From: Bacteroidales bacterium
GTDB taxonomy: Bacteria > Bacteroidota > Bacteroidia > Bacteroidales > JAADJA01
Direction of reading: 5' to 3'
NCBI GenBank assembly: GCA_026984135.1
Contig: JALSSR010000251.1
Location: 1 to 34,017 of the forward strand
DNA length: 34,017 bases
The position numbers were made by a program, and so were the translations under genes. This document shows positions 16,482 to 24,336 of the stretch, piece by piece. Below the pieces are notes generated by a model. It was not told the DNA's origin, did not search any database, and was given only the letters and a program-made list of their open reading frames with translations. The stretch's first letter is position 1; each line of letters starts with the position of its first letter.

Positions 16482-17141
16482 ATGAGTGAAGAAGTTAAAC
16501 AAAAAGAACCGTTGTTTTCGGCAAAAAACAAGAAACTGATATTCAATCCTATGAATAAGGAGAACCCCATTACCGTCCAGGTATTGGGTATATGTTCCGC
16601 TCTTGCCGTGACGGCAAAACTTGAGCCGGCCATAGTGATGTCAATTTCGGTTATGGCTGTTTTGGCACTTGCCAACGTAATTATTTCCGTAATGCGAAAT
16701 ACCATACCGCCGCGTATAAGGATTATAGTACAGCTTGTTGTTATTGCTGCGCTGGTTATCCTTGTGGATCAGGTGCTTAAGGCATTTGCCTATGATGTCA
16801 GCAAGCAACTTTCGGTTTTTGTGGGACTTATCATTACCAACTGTATTTTGATGGGGCGTCTTGAAGCATTTGCAATGGGTAACAAGCCCTGGCCCTCGTT
16901 TCTTGACGGTATCGGGAATGCTGCAGGTTACGGTATTATCCTTGTTATTATAGCTTTTTTCCGTGAATTGCTCGGCTCGGGAACTATATTTAATTATCCT
17001 GTAATGGAAAAATTAGGACTTTACAGCATCGGTTATAAAAACAACGGTATGATGATACTTCCTCCTATGGCACTTATTACAGTGGGTATTATTATTTGGG
17101 TACAGAGGTCGAAAAATAAAGAATTGATTGAAGAAAAATAA
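16482..17141 (+). CDS. nqrD: Na+-translocating NADH:quinone reductase subunit D
   Basis: NqrD is an integral membrane subunit of 219 residues, related to RnfE, and forms a pseudo-symmetric pair with NqrE. C38 (VLGICSALAV) and C121 (IITNCILMGR) correspond, with a constant offset of nine, to Cys29 and Cys112 of the Vibrio enzyme, which bind iron in the middle of the membrane. The N-terminal extension explains the offset. GRLEAFAMGNKPWPSFLDG and GFFRELLGSG-like stretches are typical. Its gene lies 31 bases before nqrE. Confidence 0.96.
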   Translation: MSEEVKQKEPLFSAKNKKLIFNPMNKENPITVQVLGICSALAVTAKLEPAIVMSISVMAVLALANVIISVMRNTIPPRIRIIVQLVVIAALVILVDQVLKAFAYDVSKQLSVFVGLIITNCILMGRLEAFAMGNKPWPSFLDGIGNAAGYGIILVIIAFFRELLGSGTIFNYPVMEKLGLYSIGYKNNGMMILPPMALITVGIIIWVQRSKNKELIEEK

Positions 17142-17172
17142 TTAAAGTGAAATAATTAAAAAAAATATACAA

Positions 17173-17790
17173 ATGCAGGAGTTATTTAACATATTCGTTA
17201 AGTCCATTTTTATAGACAATATGATATTTGCCTATTTTTTGGGTATGTGTTCATATTTAGCGGTTTCAAAAACAGTTAAAACATCAATGGGATTGGGTAT
17301 TGCAGTGGTTTTTGTGTTGGCGATTACTGTTCCGGTTGATTATTTGTTAAACAAGTATGTATTGCTCCCCGGAGCTCTTTCGTGGCTTGGAGCCGGTTTT
17401 GCCGACGTTGACCTTAGTTTTTTGAGTTTTATAATGTTTATTGCCGTTATAGCATCATTGGTTCAACTTGTTGAGATGATTGTTGAGAAATTCACTCCGG
17501 CTCTTTATAATTCACTGGGGATATTTCTTCCGTTAATCGCTGTAAACTGTGCTATTCTCGGAGCTTCTCTTTTTATGCAGGAGCGGGAGTATGAAAACGT
17601 TGCACAGGCTACTGCTTTCGGCCTCGGCTCAGGTGTGGGCTGGCTGCTCGCTATTGTTGGAATTGCGGCTATTCGTGAGAAAATTCAGTATTCAAATGTG
17701 CCTGCTCCGTTGAGAGGGCTTGGAATCACATTTATTATTACAGGCCTTATGGGTATTGCTTTTATGAGCTTTATGGGAATAAAATTATAG
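17173..17790 (+). CDS. nqrE: Na+-translocating NADH:quinone reductase subunit E
   Basis: NqrE is an integral membrane subunit of 205 residues, related to RnfA, and pairs with NqrD to hold the intramembrane iron centre. C26 ([11 protein letters not shown]) and C126 ([14 protein letters not shown]) are the two conserved iron ligands. [16 protein letters not shown] and [21 protein letters not shown] are family stretches. Several clear transmembrane helices are present. Its gene lies 25 bases before nqrF. Confidence 0.97.
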   Translation: MQELFNIFVKSIFIDNMIFAYFLGMCSYLAVSKTVKTSMGLGIAVVFVLAITVPVDYLLNKYVLLPGALSWLGAGFADVDLSFLSFIMFIAVIASLVQLVEMIVEKFTPALYNSLGIFLPLIAVNCAILGASLFMQEREYENVAQATAFGLGSGVGWLLAIVGIAAIREKIQYSNVPAPLRGLGITFIITGLMGIAFMSFMGIKL

Positions 17791-17815
17791 TTGAAATCTA
17801 AATAAAAAAATAAAA

Positions 17816-19078
17816 ATGATATTACTTGAAGTAGGAATCGGAACCATTGTCCTAACAAGTGTTGTGGTTTTCTTAACGGTCATTTTATTTCTTGTTGCTA
17901 TATTGATATTTGCAAGAAAAAAATTAACACCTCAGGGTGATGTTACCATTACAATCAATGATGAAAAGGAGGTGGTTACGAATCCGGGTTCATCATTACT
18001 GTCCACTCTCTCTGCTGAAAAGATTTTTCTTCCCTCTGCTTGCGGTGGAGGTGGAACCTGCGGAATGTGCAAAGTGCGTGTACTTGAAGGTGGCGGCTCT
18101 ATCTTGCCTACGGAGACAGGGTTCTTCTCGCGGAAGGAACAAATGAACAACTGGCGTCTTGGTTGCCAGGTGAAGGTTAGAGAGAGTATGAAAATAGAGG
18201 TGCCCAAAGAGATCTTCGGTATCAAGAAATGGGAATGTGAGGTTGTTTCAAATAAAAATGTGGCCACTTTTATTAAAGAGTTTGTGGTTAAGCTTCCCGA
18301 TGGCGAAAAACTTGATTTCCGTTCAGGCGGATATATCCAAATTGATGTTCCTCCCATTGAAGTTGATTTCGGGAAGGATATTGAGGTGGATGATGAGTAT
18401 AAAAGTGATTGGGATAAGTTTAAAATGTGGGATTTGAAAATGAAGAATCCCGAACCGATATTCCGGGCATATTCTATGGCTAACCATCCTGCCGAAAATA
18501 CTATTGTTATGCTAAACGTCCGTATTGCCACTCCTCCCTTCGACAGGGCAAAAGGCGGCTTTATGAACGTCAATCCCGGTATTTGCTCGTCGTATATTTT
18601 TTCCCGTAAGCCCGGTGATAAGGTTACCGTATCAGGTCCTTACGGAGAGTTCTTTATCAAAGATACGGATCGTGAGATGATGTTTATCGGCGGAGGTGCG
18701 GGAATGGCCCCGATGCGTTCTCATATATTCAATCTTTTTAAAACCGAGCATACAAAACGTAAAGCAACATTCTGGTATGGAGGACGTTCGTTGAGGGAGT
18801 TGTTTTATGTTGACCAGTTTAAGGAAATAGAAAAGGAAAATCCTAATTTCGAATTTCATATCGGATTATCCGAGCCATTGCCCGAAGACAACTGGAAGGG
18901 ATATACCGGTTTTATACATCAGGTGATATATGATAATTACCTGAAAAACCATCCCGAGCCCGAAGAAATAGAATATTATCTTTGCGGTCCGCCGATGATG
19001 AATGATGCGGTCAATAAAATGCTTGACGATCTTGGAGTACCTGATGAGATGATAGCATTTGACGACTTCGGAGGTTAA
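17816..19078 (+). CDS. nqrF: Na+-translocating NADH:quinone reductase subunit F
   Basis: NqrF is the electron entry subunit and oxidises NADH in the cytoplasm. It has one N-terminal transmembrane helix (about 8-33). A [2Fe-2S] ferredoxin domain follows with C76, C82, C85 and C117 in [11 protein letters not shown] and RLGCQV. Next come a ferredoxin reductase domain with the FAD motif [10 protein letters not shown] and an NADH-binding part with [16 protein letters not shown] and [13 protein letters not shown]. Length is 420 residues, slightly over the usual 407-410. It is the last gene of the operon, with a strong terminator just after the stop codon. The adjacent genes lie beyond the terminator, so they are probably transcribed separately. 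Confidence 0.97.
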   Translation: MILLEVGIGTIVLTSVVVFLTVILFLVAILIFARKKLTPQGDVTITINDEKEVVTNPGSSLLSTLSAEKIFLPSACGGGGTCGMCKVRVLEGGGSILPTETGFFSRKEQMNNWRLGCQVKVRESMKIEVPKEIFGIKKWECEVVSNKNVATFIKEFVVKLPDGEKLDFRSGGYIQIDVPPIEVDFGKDIEVDDEYKSDWDKFKMWDLKMKNPEPIFRAYSMANHPAENTIVMLNVRIATPPFDRAKGGFMNVNPGICSSYIFSRKPGDKVTVSGPYGEFFIKDTDREMMFIGGGAGMAPMRSHIFNLFKTEHTKRKATFWYGGRSLRELFYVDQFKEIEKENPNFEFHIGLSEPLPEDNWKGYTGFIHQVIYDNYLKNHPEPEEIEYYLCGPPMMNDAVNKMLDDLGVPDEMIAFDDFGG

Positions 19079-19085
19079 TTTGAAT

Positions 19086-19120
19086 AAAAAAGCCCACAGT
19101 TTGCTGTGGGCTTTTTTTTT
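19086..19120 (+). terminator. Rho-independent terminator of the nqr operon
   Basis: The stem AGCCCACAG (19091-19099) with CTGTGGGCT (19104-19112) is a perfect 9-bp hairpin with a TTTG loop, lengthened by A/T pairs. It is followed by T to 19120 and starts 7 bases after the nqrF stop codon. Confidence 0.95.
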
Positions 19121-19230
19121 AATTATTCAATAAGATATAAATTTTTTATATATATTTACATTTTTTTATTTTGATCGCCATAGTTCGGTAAGTTCTTAAG
19201 TGAAATATCAAACCTTAAAATTTATAAATT

Positions 19231-21021
19231 ATGAAAAAATTTGCCTCTCTTGTTTTTTGTATCTCCGTAATAACTGCGTCGAGTATTTTTGCTCAAAAAG
19301 GAAATTTGCTGCTAAATTTCTCCGCTACCGATTTTTACAGCAATGACACACTCACCATTGACAGTGTCTTTGTTAATAACGAATCGCAAAGTTGCGACAC
19401 GACAATCTATGGTCCTTCTGCAGAGCTGCTGTTATTATGGCCGGCGGGTGTTGACGAGTTTACCGATAACGAAGGGTTCTCACTTAAACAAAACCATCCT
19501 AACCCTTTCCTGAACTCTACCAAATGCGAAATAGTTATCACAACTAAAAGTAATGCCAAATTAAAACTGGTAGATTCAAAAGGAAAGCGTATTGCATCGT
19601 TAAAAAGAAATCTTTCCCCGGGTATCCATACTTTTACCATTGAAACAGGTAAGAGCGGGGTCTATTATTTTATTGCCGATGTCGGAAAGCAAAGTAAAAC
19701 CATTAAACTGATAAGCCAAAGCAGATCAAACAATAATGTTTTTTCTATTACTCATACGGAAAGCACAAGCGGGATATCCATTCTCAAAGAAAGTCAGGTT
19801 TCCGGCGTATTCTCGTTCCAACCGGGCGATCTCTTATCTTTTACAGTTTACACATACGGATATGAAGATTATGACTTCTTTAATCACCCTGAAGCCGATA
19901 CAACATTCAGCATTAAAATGAACCCGCATTTACTTGAATTTACAGGAGATTCAGTTAGCGGTTACGTACCTTTAGCCACTCAGTTTTTATCTGTTACAAA
20001 TATTCCCAATATTTCAAACTGGTCCTGGGATTTCGGAGACGGAGAAACCAGTAATTTGAGTAATCCTTCACATATTTATACTACACCTGATACATGGTAC
20101 ACGGTTAGTTTGACCGTTACCAGCGGAACAAATGCATATACAACACAAAAAATGCATTTTATACATGCATTTGCCGACACAACTCCTATTAATTTTATAG
20201 CTGACTACACTCATGGGATTGCTCCACAGGTTATACATTTTACTGGTTATCAGAATACGCCGAACGGAACATGGCAATGGAGTTTCGGAGACGGCGGAAC
20301 TGCACAATATGTATCTGATCCGGTATATACATACCTGTATCCCGGTGATTATACGGTGACTGCCAGCTTCTTTACAAATAATGGACAAACAACCGTAACA
20401 AAAGAAAACTATATTCATATTGATTTTTGCCCTGTTACCATAACCGATGATGACGGTAATGTTTACAATGGCGTAAAAATCGAAAATCAATGCTGGATGA
20501 AGGAAAATCTTAATACGGGAGTTCAAATAATGCATAATGAAGAATCTTTGAATAACGGTATTGTGGAGAAATATTGTTACAATGATGACCCGTCAATGTG
20601 TGATGAATATGGCGGATGGTATGATCAGTTTGAATATCTCAATTATATACCGGTAGAGGGGGCACAAGGGATATGCCCTGATGGCTGGCATATCCCTACG
20701 AAAACAGATTGTTTTATTCTTATAAACAATTTTGGAGGTCAGGATTCTGCTGCTCTGGCATTGAAAGAAGAGGGTACGGCACATTGGAATAGTAGTGACG
20801 GTACAAATTTGAGTGGTTTTACAGCATTTGGTGAAGGATATGTCACAAATAACGGGTCATGCCATTTAAAGAGTGATGCAATATTTGCATCATCGAATGA
20901 AAATAGTAATATGTTTAATTGTGCATTTTATTTTTATGACTTTGGAGAATTTGTACATTATTCCTCCGGCTCATTCCATAATAATGAAAAAATTTCTGTT
21001 CGTTGTATTAAAGATCAATAA
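19231..21021 (+). CDS. Surface protein with N-terminal sorting-like module, two PKD domains and FISUMP domain
   Basis: The protein has 596 residues. The signal peptide is about 1-21 (MKKFASLVFCISVITASSIFA). Residues about 80-157 look like a T9SS type A sorting domain: GFSLKQNHPNPF (PNPF at 90-93), KLKLVDSKGKRIASL, then SGVYYFIADVGKQSKTIKLI. Two PKD beta-sandwich domains follow, with WSWDFGDG at 264-271 and WQWSFGDG at 348-355. From about residue 400 to the end lies a FISUMP domain (Fibrobacter succinogenes major paralogous domain), with DDDGNVYNGVKIENQCWMKENL and CPDGWHIPT. The protein is exported and probably exposed on the cell surface. Its role is unknown; PKD domains usually serve in adhesion or as spacers. 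The odd point is the sorting-like module near the N-terminus instead of at the C-terminal end. Confidence 0.85.
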   Translation: MKKFASLVFCISVITASSIFAQKGNLLLNFSATDFYSNDTLTIDSVFVNNESQSCDTTIYGPSAELLLLWPAGVDEFTDNEGFSLKQNHPNPFLNSTKCEIVITTKSNAKLKLVDSKGKRIASLKRNLSPGIHTFTIETGKSGVYYFIADVGKQSKTIKLISQSRSNNNVFSITHTESTSGISILKESQVSGVFSFQPGDLLSFTVYTYGYEDYDFFNHPEADTTFSIKMNPHLLEFTGDSVSGYVPLATQFLSVTNIPNISNWSWDFGDGETSNLSNPSHIYTTPDTWYTVSLTVTSGTNAYTTQKMHFIHAFADTTPINFIADYTHGIAPQVIHFTGYQNTPNGTWQWSFGDGGTAQYVSDPVYTYLYPGDYTVTASFFTNNGQTTVTKENYIHIDFCPVTITDDDGNVYNGVKIENQCWMKENLNTGVQIMHNEESLNNGIVEKYCYNDDPSMCDEYGGWYDQFEYLNYIPVEGAQGICPDGWHIPTKTDCFILINNFGGQDSAALALKEEGTAHWNSSDGTNLSGFTAFGEGYVTNNGSCHLKSDAIFASSNENSNMFNCAFYFYDFGEFVHYSSGSFHNNEKISVRCIKDQ

Positions 21022-21042
21022 TTTTGATTTTGTCTGATTTTA

Positions 21043-21075
21043 TTTGCTTTATTTGGCAATAATATTTTATTTTTG
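21043..21075 (+). promoter_or_regulatory. Promoter of the beta-barrel protein and apbE
   Basis: TTTG (21043-21046), 21 bases, then TATTTTTG (21068-21075) are an exact consensus match. The start near 21082 leaves about 23 bases before ATG 21105. The 12-base gap to apbE means this promoter probably also serves apbE. Confidence 0.6.
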
Positions 21076-21104
21076 ACGCTATAATTAATATCAAAACAAA
21101 TTCT

Positions 21105-21842
21105 ATGAAAAAAATCATTTCAATTACGGTAGTCCTGCTTTTTGCTAGCATGTTTGCATTTTCGCAGGATGAAATTATTTTTAACTCCGGCGAAAGGGTC
21201 AGTGCAAAAATTACGGAGATCACTAAAAATCAGGTTAAATACAAAAAGTTCTCTAATCTTGACGGGCCTGTTGTTATTGTTAATAAAAAGGATATTAATA
21301 AGATTGTCTATCAAAACGGGGAGGTGGATATGATTTCGGAAGGCATTCCCGAACTCGGTTACAATCAAAATGTCTTTGCATATAATATCTTTGATGTTGT
21401 TTACAGTCAGTTTGCATTTTCGTATGAGCATATCTCCAAAAGCGGCAAAATGAGTTTCTTTATCCCCTTTTCAATAGGATATGGCGACAGAGACGGTCCG
21501 AAGGCATTTCATGACAAAGGTTTTACGGGGTTCGGAATAAGTTTGTTTCCTATGGGACAACACAAGGCTTCTTACTACCTCGGCCCGGTTTTGCAGGTAG
21601 GTTTGGGCGAGGATTACGTGCATAATTATGACCCCTATTATGGTTCTAGCAATGAAAAGTATGGAAGTTTTGTTTACGGAAGATTTATGGTCAACAACGG
21701 AATTACGTTTACACCTGTTCCAAATTTACGGCTGAATGCTACTTTCGGGTTGGGTCTCAGGTATTACGACCTACCCGGCTCTTACGATACCGGTCTGCAA
21801 TCAACTGCCTATTTTACTTTTAGTATGGGATACGCTTTTTAA
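21105..21842 (+). CDS. Predicted outer-membrane beta-barrel protein of unknown function
   Basis: The protein has 245 residues, with a signal peptide (MKKIISITVVLLFASMFAFS, cut before QDE). A small domain (about 22-80) of the type DEIIFNSGERVSAKITEITKNQVKYKKF resembles short segments found before many Bacteroidota barrels. The rest alternates polar and hydrophobic residues with many aromatics, and the last residue is Phe in TFSMGYAF, as expected for an outer-membrane barrel. I do not recognise a specific family. It is followed after 12 bases by apbE, so the two are probably co-transcribed. Confidence 0.75.
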   Translation: MKKIISITVVLLFASMFAFSQDEIIFNSGERVSAKITEITKNQVKYKKFSNLDGPVVIVNKKDINKIVYQNGEVDMISEGIPELGYNQNVFAYNIFDVVYSQFAFSYEHISKSGKMSFFIPFSIGYGDRDGPKAFHDKGFTGFGISLFPMGQHKASYYLGPVLQVGLGEDYVHNYDPYYGSSNEKYGSFVYGRFMVNNGITFTPVPNLRLNATFGLGLRYYDLPGSYDTGLQSTAYFTFSMGYAF

Positions 21843-21854
21843 CCGTTTTGTAAG

Positions 21855-22868
21855 ATGAGGTTTCGGACTATCGTTTTTGCTCTTTTGCCGGTATTCGTCT
21901 TGTCCTGTAATACCTCTGCACCTCGTTTTCATAAGGTGAAGATTACGGGTGAGGCACAAGGCACTTACTATGCTATAACCTATTTCGATACAAAGAACCG
22001 CAATATTCAACCGGAAATAGACTCTTTGCTTAGTGCTTTTGACCGCTCTGTTTCCATCTGGGTTCCCGGTTCCATCATCTCACGTATAAATAAAAACGAT
22101 TCCACGGTTGTAGTTGATGAGTGGTTCAAAGGAAATTATGAACTTTCAAAAGAGGTCTTTGAAAAAACCGGCGGTGCTTTCGACCCGACTGTCGGACCAT
22201 TGGTTAATGCCTGGGGGTTCGGCTTTACCGACCGATTGAAAGTTGACAGTGCGTTGGTTGACAGTCTGTTGCCGCTTGTCGGTTTTGACAAGGTTAGAAT
22301 TAAAGGGAATAAAGTTATTAAGGATGACAACAGAATTCAATTCGACTTTAATGCGATTGCGCAGGGCTATTCAGTTGACCTTACAGGCAAATTACTTGAA
22401 TCCGAGGGTATTGATAACTTTCTGATTGATATTGGCGGTGAAGTGCTCGGCCATGGCAGTAAACCCGACGGTTCGGAGTGGAAGGTGGGAATAGAAAAAC
22501 CCAAGGATAATGCCTCTTACGGTGAGGGATTGAAAGCAATTGTAAAACTGAAAGATAAAGCTCTGGCTACTTCGGGGAGTTACAGGAAATTTTATGAGGT
22601 GGACGGTGTCAGGTATTCACATACTATTGATCCCAAAACAGGCTTTCCGGTACAACACTCTCTTTTAAGTGTCTCTGTCCTCGCCGACGATTGCGGTACT
22701 GCCGATGCTTACGCCACGGCTTTTATGGTTATGGGCGTTGATAAAACTAAAGAGTTTTTAAAAGAAAACTCCTTTCTTGAAGCTTATCTCATCTTCCCTG
22801 ATAAGGCCGGAAATCTGAAAACCTGGCATACAAAAGGATTTGCCCATATTTTGGATGAAGAGTATTAA
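21855..22868 (+). CDS. apbE: FAD:protein FMN transferase (ApbE), lipoprotein
   Basis: ApbE transfers FMN from FAD onto a threonine of target flavoproteins, using Mg2+. The protein has 337 residues. The N-terminus is a lipoprotein signal with lipobox VLSC (C18), so it is predicted to be anchored and to face the periplasm. Family motifs include GEAQGTYYAITYF, the GGAFDPTVGPLVNAWGFG block, DFNAIAQGYSVD, FLIDIGGEV, YSHTIDPKTGFPV and ADAYATAFMVMG. Known targets include NqrB and NqrC, both encoded 6 kb or less upstream in this window with intact acceptor threonines, so they are the likely substrates here. The gene is 12 bases behind the barrel protein gene and outside the nqr operon, since a terminator separates them. 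Confidence 0.95.
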   Translation: MRFRTIVFALLPVFVLSCNTSAPRFHKVKITGEAQGTYYAITYFDTKNRNIQPEIDSLLSAFDRSVSIWVPGSIISRINKNDSTVVVDEWFKGNYELSKEVFEKTGGAFDPTVGPLVNAWGFGFTDRLKVDSALVDSLLPLVGFDKVRIKGNKVIKDDNRIQFDFNAIAQGYSVDLTGKLLESEGIDNFLIDIGGEVLGHGSKPDGSEWKVGIEKPKDNASYGEGLKAIVKLKDKALATSGSYRKFYEVDGVRYSHTIDPKTGFPVQHSLLSVSVLADDCGTADAYATAFMVMGVDKTKEFLKENSFLEAYLIFPDKAGNLKTWHTKGFAHILDEEY

Positions 22869-22919
22869 GAGATTTTTTTTGTACTTTAGCGGTAATTATT
22901 GAGTTATCTATTCTTAAAC

Positions 22920-23300
22920 ATGGAATCTCGTAGTATGAAAGCTCTTGTAACAATCGGCCTGTTAGTTTTGTCAAATACATTTATGACCATTGCTTGGTAT
23001 GGCCATTTGAAATTTTCCGAATGGAAATGGTTTAATAAACTCGGATTGCTTGCAATAATTTTAATAAGCTGGTCCATTGCGCTGTTTGAGTATCTTTTTC
23101 AAGTCCCTGCGAACAGAATCGGATTCAAAGGTAACGGAGGACCTTTTTCATTAGTTCAACTAAAAGTTATTCAGGAAGTTATAACACTTATCGTGTTTAG
23201 TTTATTCACACTGATTGTTTTTAAAGGCCAATCTATTAAATGGAATCATATAGTGGCTTTCATATTTATTATCTTGGCAGTTTATTTTATGTTTAAATAA
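22920..23300 (+). CDS. DUF486 (PF04342) integral membrane protein
   Basis: This is a small inner-membrane protein with four hydrophobic helices, for example VTIGLLVLSNTFMTIAWYGHLK, LLAIILISWSIALFEYLFQVPANRIG and HIVAFIFIILAVYFMFK. It matches DUF486, sometimes placed near the drug/metabolite transporter fold; the substrate is unknown. ATG 22920 gives 126 residues. ATG 22935 gives 121 and begins MKALVTIG, which looks more like the family N-terminus, so the true start may be 22935. A TACTTTAG stretch (22882-22889), one base off the -7 consensus, could drive it. It is 51 bases behind apbE, and a shared transcript is possible. Confidence 0.85.
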   Translation: MESRSMKALVTIGLLVLSNTFMTIAWYGHLKFSEWKWFNKLGLLAIILISWSIALFEYLFQVPANRIGFKGNGGPFSLVQLKVIQEVITLIVFSLFTLIVFKGQSIKWNHIVAFIFIILAVYFMFK

Positions 23301-23391
23301 TTATGTTTTATATTAATCTGCAAAAATTATGATCCGAAAAATCCGTATAAAGGTTTCTGTTTATAAAATAAGGTATAATTAAAAAAATTTG

Positions 23392-23399
23392 TATATTTG
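23392..23399 (+). promoter_or_regulatory. -7 box of the mntA/hepT pair
   Basis: TATATTTG matches TAnnTTTG and lies 22 bases before ATG 23422. No TTTG is seen at the standard distance upstream. Confidence 0.4.
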
Positions 23400-23421
23400 T
23401 TTTTTGTGAATAAATTTTGTT

Positions 23422-23751
23422 ATGGTTGATATAATTGATTCAAATATTGATAAGCTTAAGCAACTTTTTGAAATTCATAGAGTTGAAAGGGCTTATGTTT
23501 TCGGCTCAGCTGCAGCAGGTAACTTTACTAATAAAAGTGATATTGACTTTCTGGTGAAATTTGAAGAACAAATAGACCCGGTTGAAAAAGGTAAGTTATG
23601 GTGGGATCTTCATGATACATTGAGAACTTTTTTAAAAAGAGAAATTGATATTGTTACGGAAAATTCTTTGAAAAATCCGTATTTTATTGAAGAATTGGAA
23701 AAAACAAAAAAACTGATTTATGGAAAACAGGGCAAAAAAATTATTGTTTGA
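23422..23751 (+). CDS. mntA: MntA-type nucleotidyltransferase antitoxin
   Basis: This is a minimal nucleotidyltransferase of 109 residues, the antitoxin of type VII (HepT/MntA) systems. It carries the catalytic GS-x(10)-DxD pattern, with G28-S29, D40 and D42 in FGSAAAGNFTNKSDIDFLV, and a third acidic residue D76 in REIDIV. In characterised systems MntA transfers AMP groups to a Tyr of the HepT toxin and switches it off. The last 32 bases overlap the start of hepT (ATG 23720) in another reading frame, as is usual for such pairs. The catalytic set looks intact, whereas its partner is frameshifted. Confidence 0.88.
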   Translation: MVDIIDSNIDKLKQLFEIHRVERAYVFGSAAAGNFTNKSDIDFLVKFEEQIDPVEKGKLWWDLHDTLRTFLKREIDIVTENSLKNPYFIEELEKTKKLIYGKQGKKIIV

Positions 23752-24048
23752 TATAATTACTTCAATTAATAATATTGATGAATATTAGGTAAAAGGAAAA
23801 TTTTTGAAAAATATGATTCGGATCCGATGTTGCAAGATGCAGTTGAACGTAATTTGGAAATAATAGGTGAAGCAATGAGTAAATTATTGAAGATACATCC
23901 GGAGATAAGCATTTCAAATTCCGGAAGAATAGTGGATGCCCGAAATAAAATTATTCATGGCTATGATGAAATCGAAAACGTTCAGGTATGGGAGGTTATA
24001 ATTAATCATTTACCAAGGTTGAAAAAAGAAGTAGAACGTTATTTGTGA
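23720..24048 (+). pseudogene. hepT: Frameshifted HepT-type toxin gene
   Basis: Two frames together encode one HepT protein. From ATG 23720 the first frame reads MENRAKKLLFDIITSINNIDEY and then meets TAG at 23786. In the +2 frame, from TTA at 23785, the expected continuation LGKRKIFEKYDSDPMLQDAVERN follows without a break to the stop at 24048. Restoring one T near 23785 would join them into a protein of about 109 residues. The HepT RNase/AMPylation-target motif R-x4-H-x-Y is intact (RNKIIHGY). The change is either a real one-base deletion that silences the toxin or an assembly/sequencing error. An internal ATG at 23827 opens a 73-codon remnant. Confidence 0.85.
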
Positions 24049-24084
24049 AGTATTTTTATGGAATTTCAGGATAATTATATACTT

Positions 24085-24300
24085 CTATTTGCTTTTCAGC
24101 GCCCCATGGTGTAATTCGTAATTCACACATTTCGACTGTTCATCGTCACCGCAAACACAGCCTATCTTTTCGCCGGTTCCCGTATCAACCGTACTACATG
24201 TTTTTGTGAACATCCCGCCTTTTTGGATAAACATTTTAATCCCTATTATTGCAAAGGCAAATCCTATCATTGCAACCGTTATTAAAAATATCTGAAGCAT
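24085..24300 (-). CDS. Small one-helix membrane protein with four cysteines; NqrM-like candidate
   Basis: The protein has 71 residues. Residues about 2-25 form one transmembrane helix (IFLITVAMIGFAFAIIGIKMFI), followed by a short basic stretch. A soluble tail then carries C35, C48, C50 and C58 in a C-x12-CxC-x7-C arrangement. NqrM (DUF539), a factor that delivers iron to NqrD/NqrE in proteobacteria, has the same plan: one N-terminal helix, then four cysteines including a CxC pair. The complete nqr operon and apbE are within 11 kb. I infer a possible role in Na+-NQR maturation, but sequence identity to NqrM is too low to judge by eye. It lies 36 bases behind the SpoU methyltransferase gene, probably on the same transcript. 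Confidence 0.75.
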   Translation of the reverse strand: MLQIFLITVAMIGFAFAIIGIKMFIQKGGMFTKTCSTVDTGTGEKIGCVCGDDEQSKCVNYELHHGALKSK

Positions 24301-24336
24301 AATTACAAATGTTTACCGGTAAACACCAAATACTCA

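Noticed and set aside
17932-18573. 213-codon open frame opposite nqrF
   Set aside because: It lies fully antisense to a certain gene; its length comes from the codon use of nqrF on the other strand and the translation resembles no protein.
23720-24048. Programmed ribosomal frameshift in hepT
   Set aside because: There is no slippery heptamer with a downstream stem at the break; a one-base deletion or sequence error explains it more simply.
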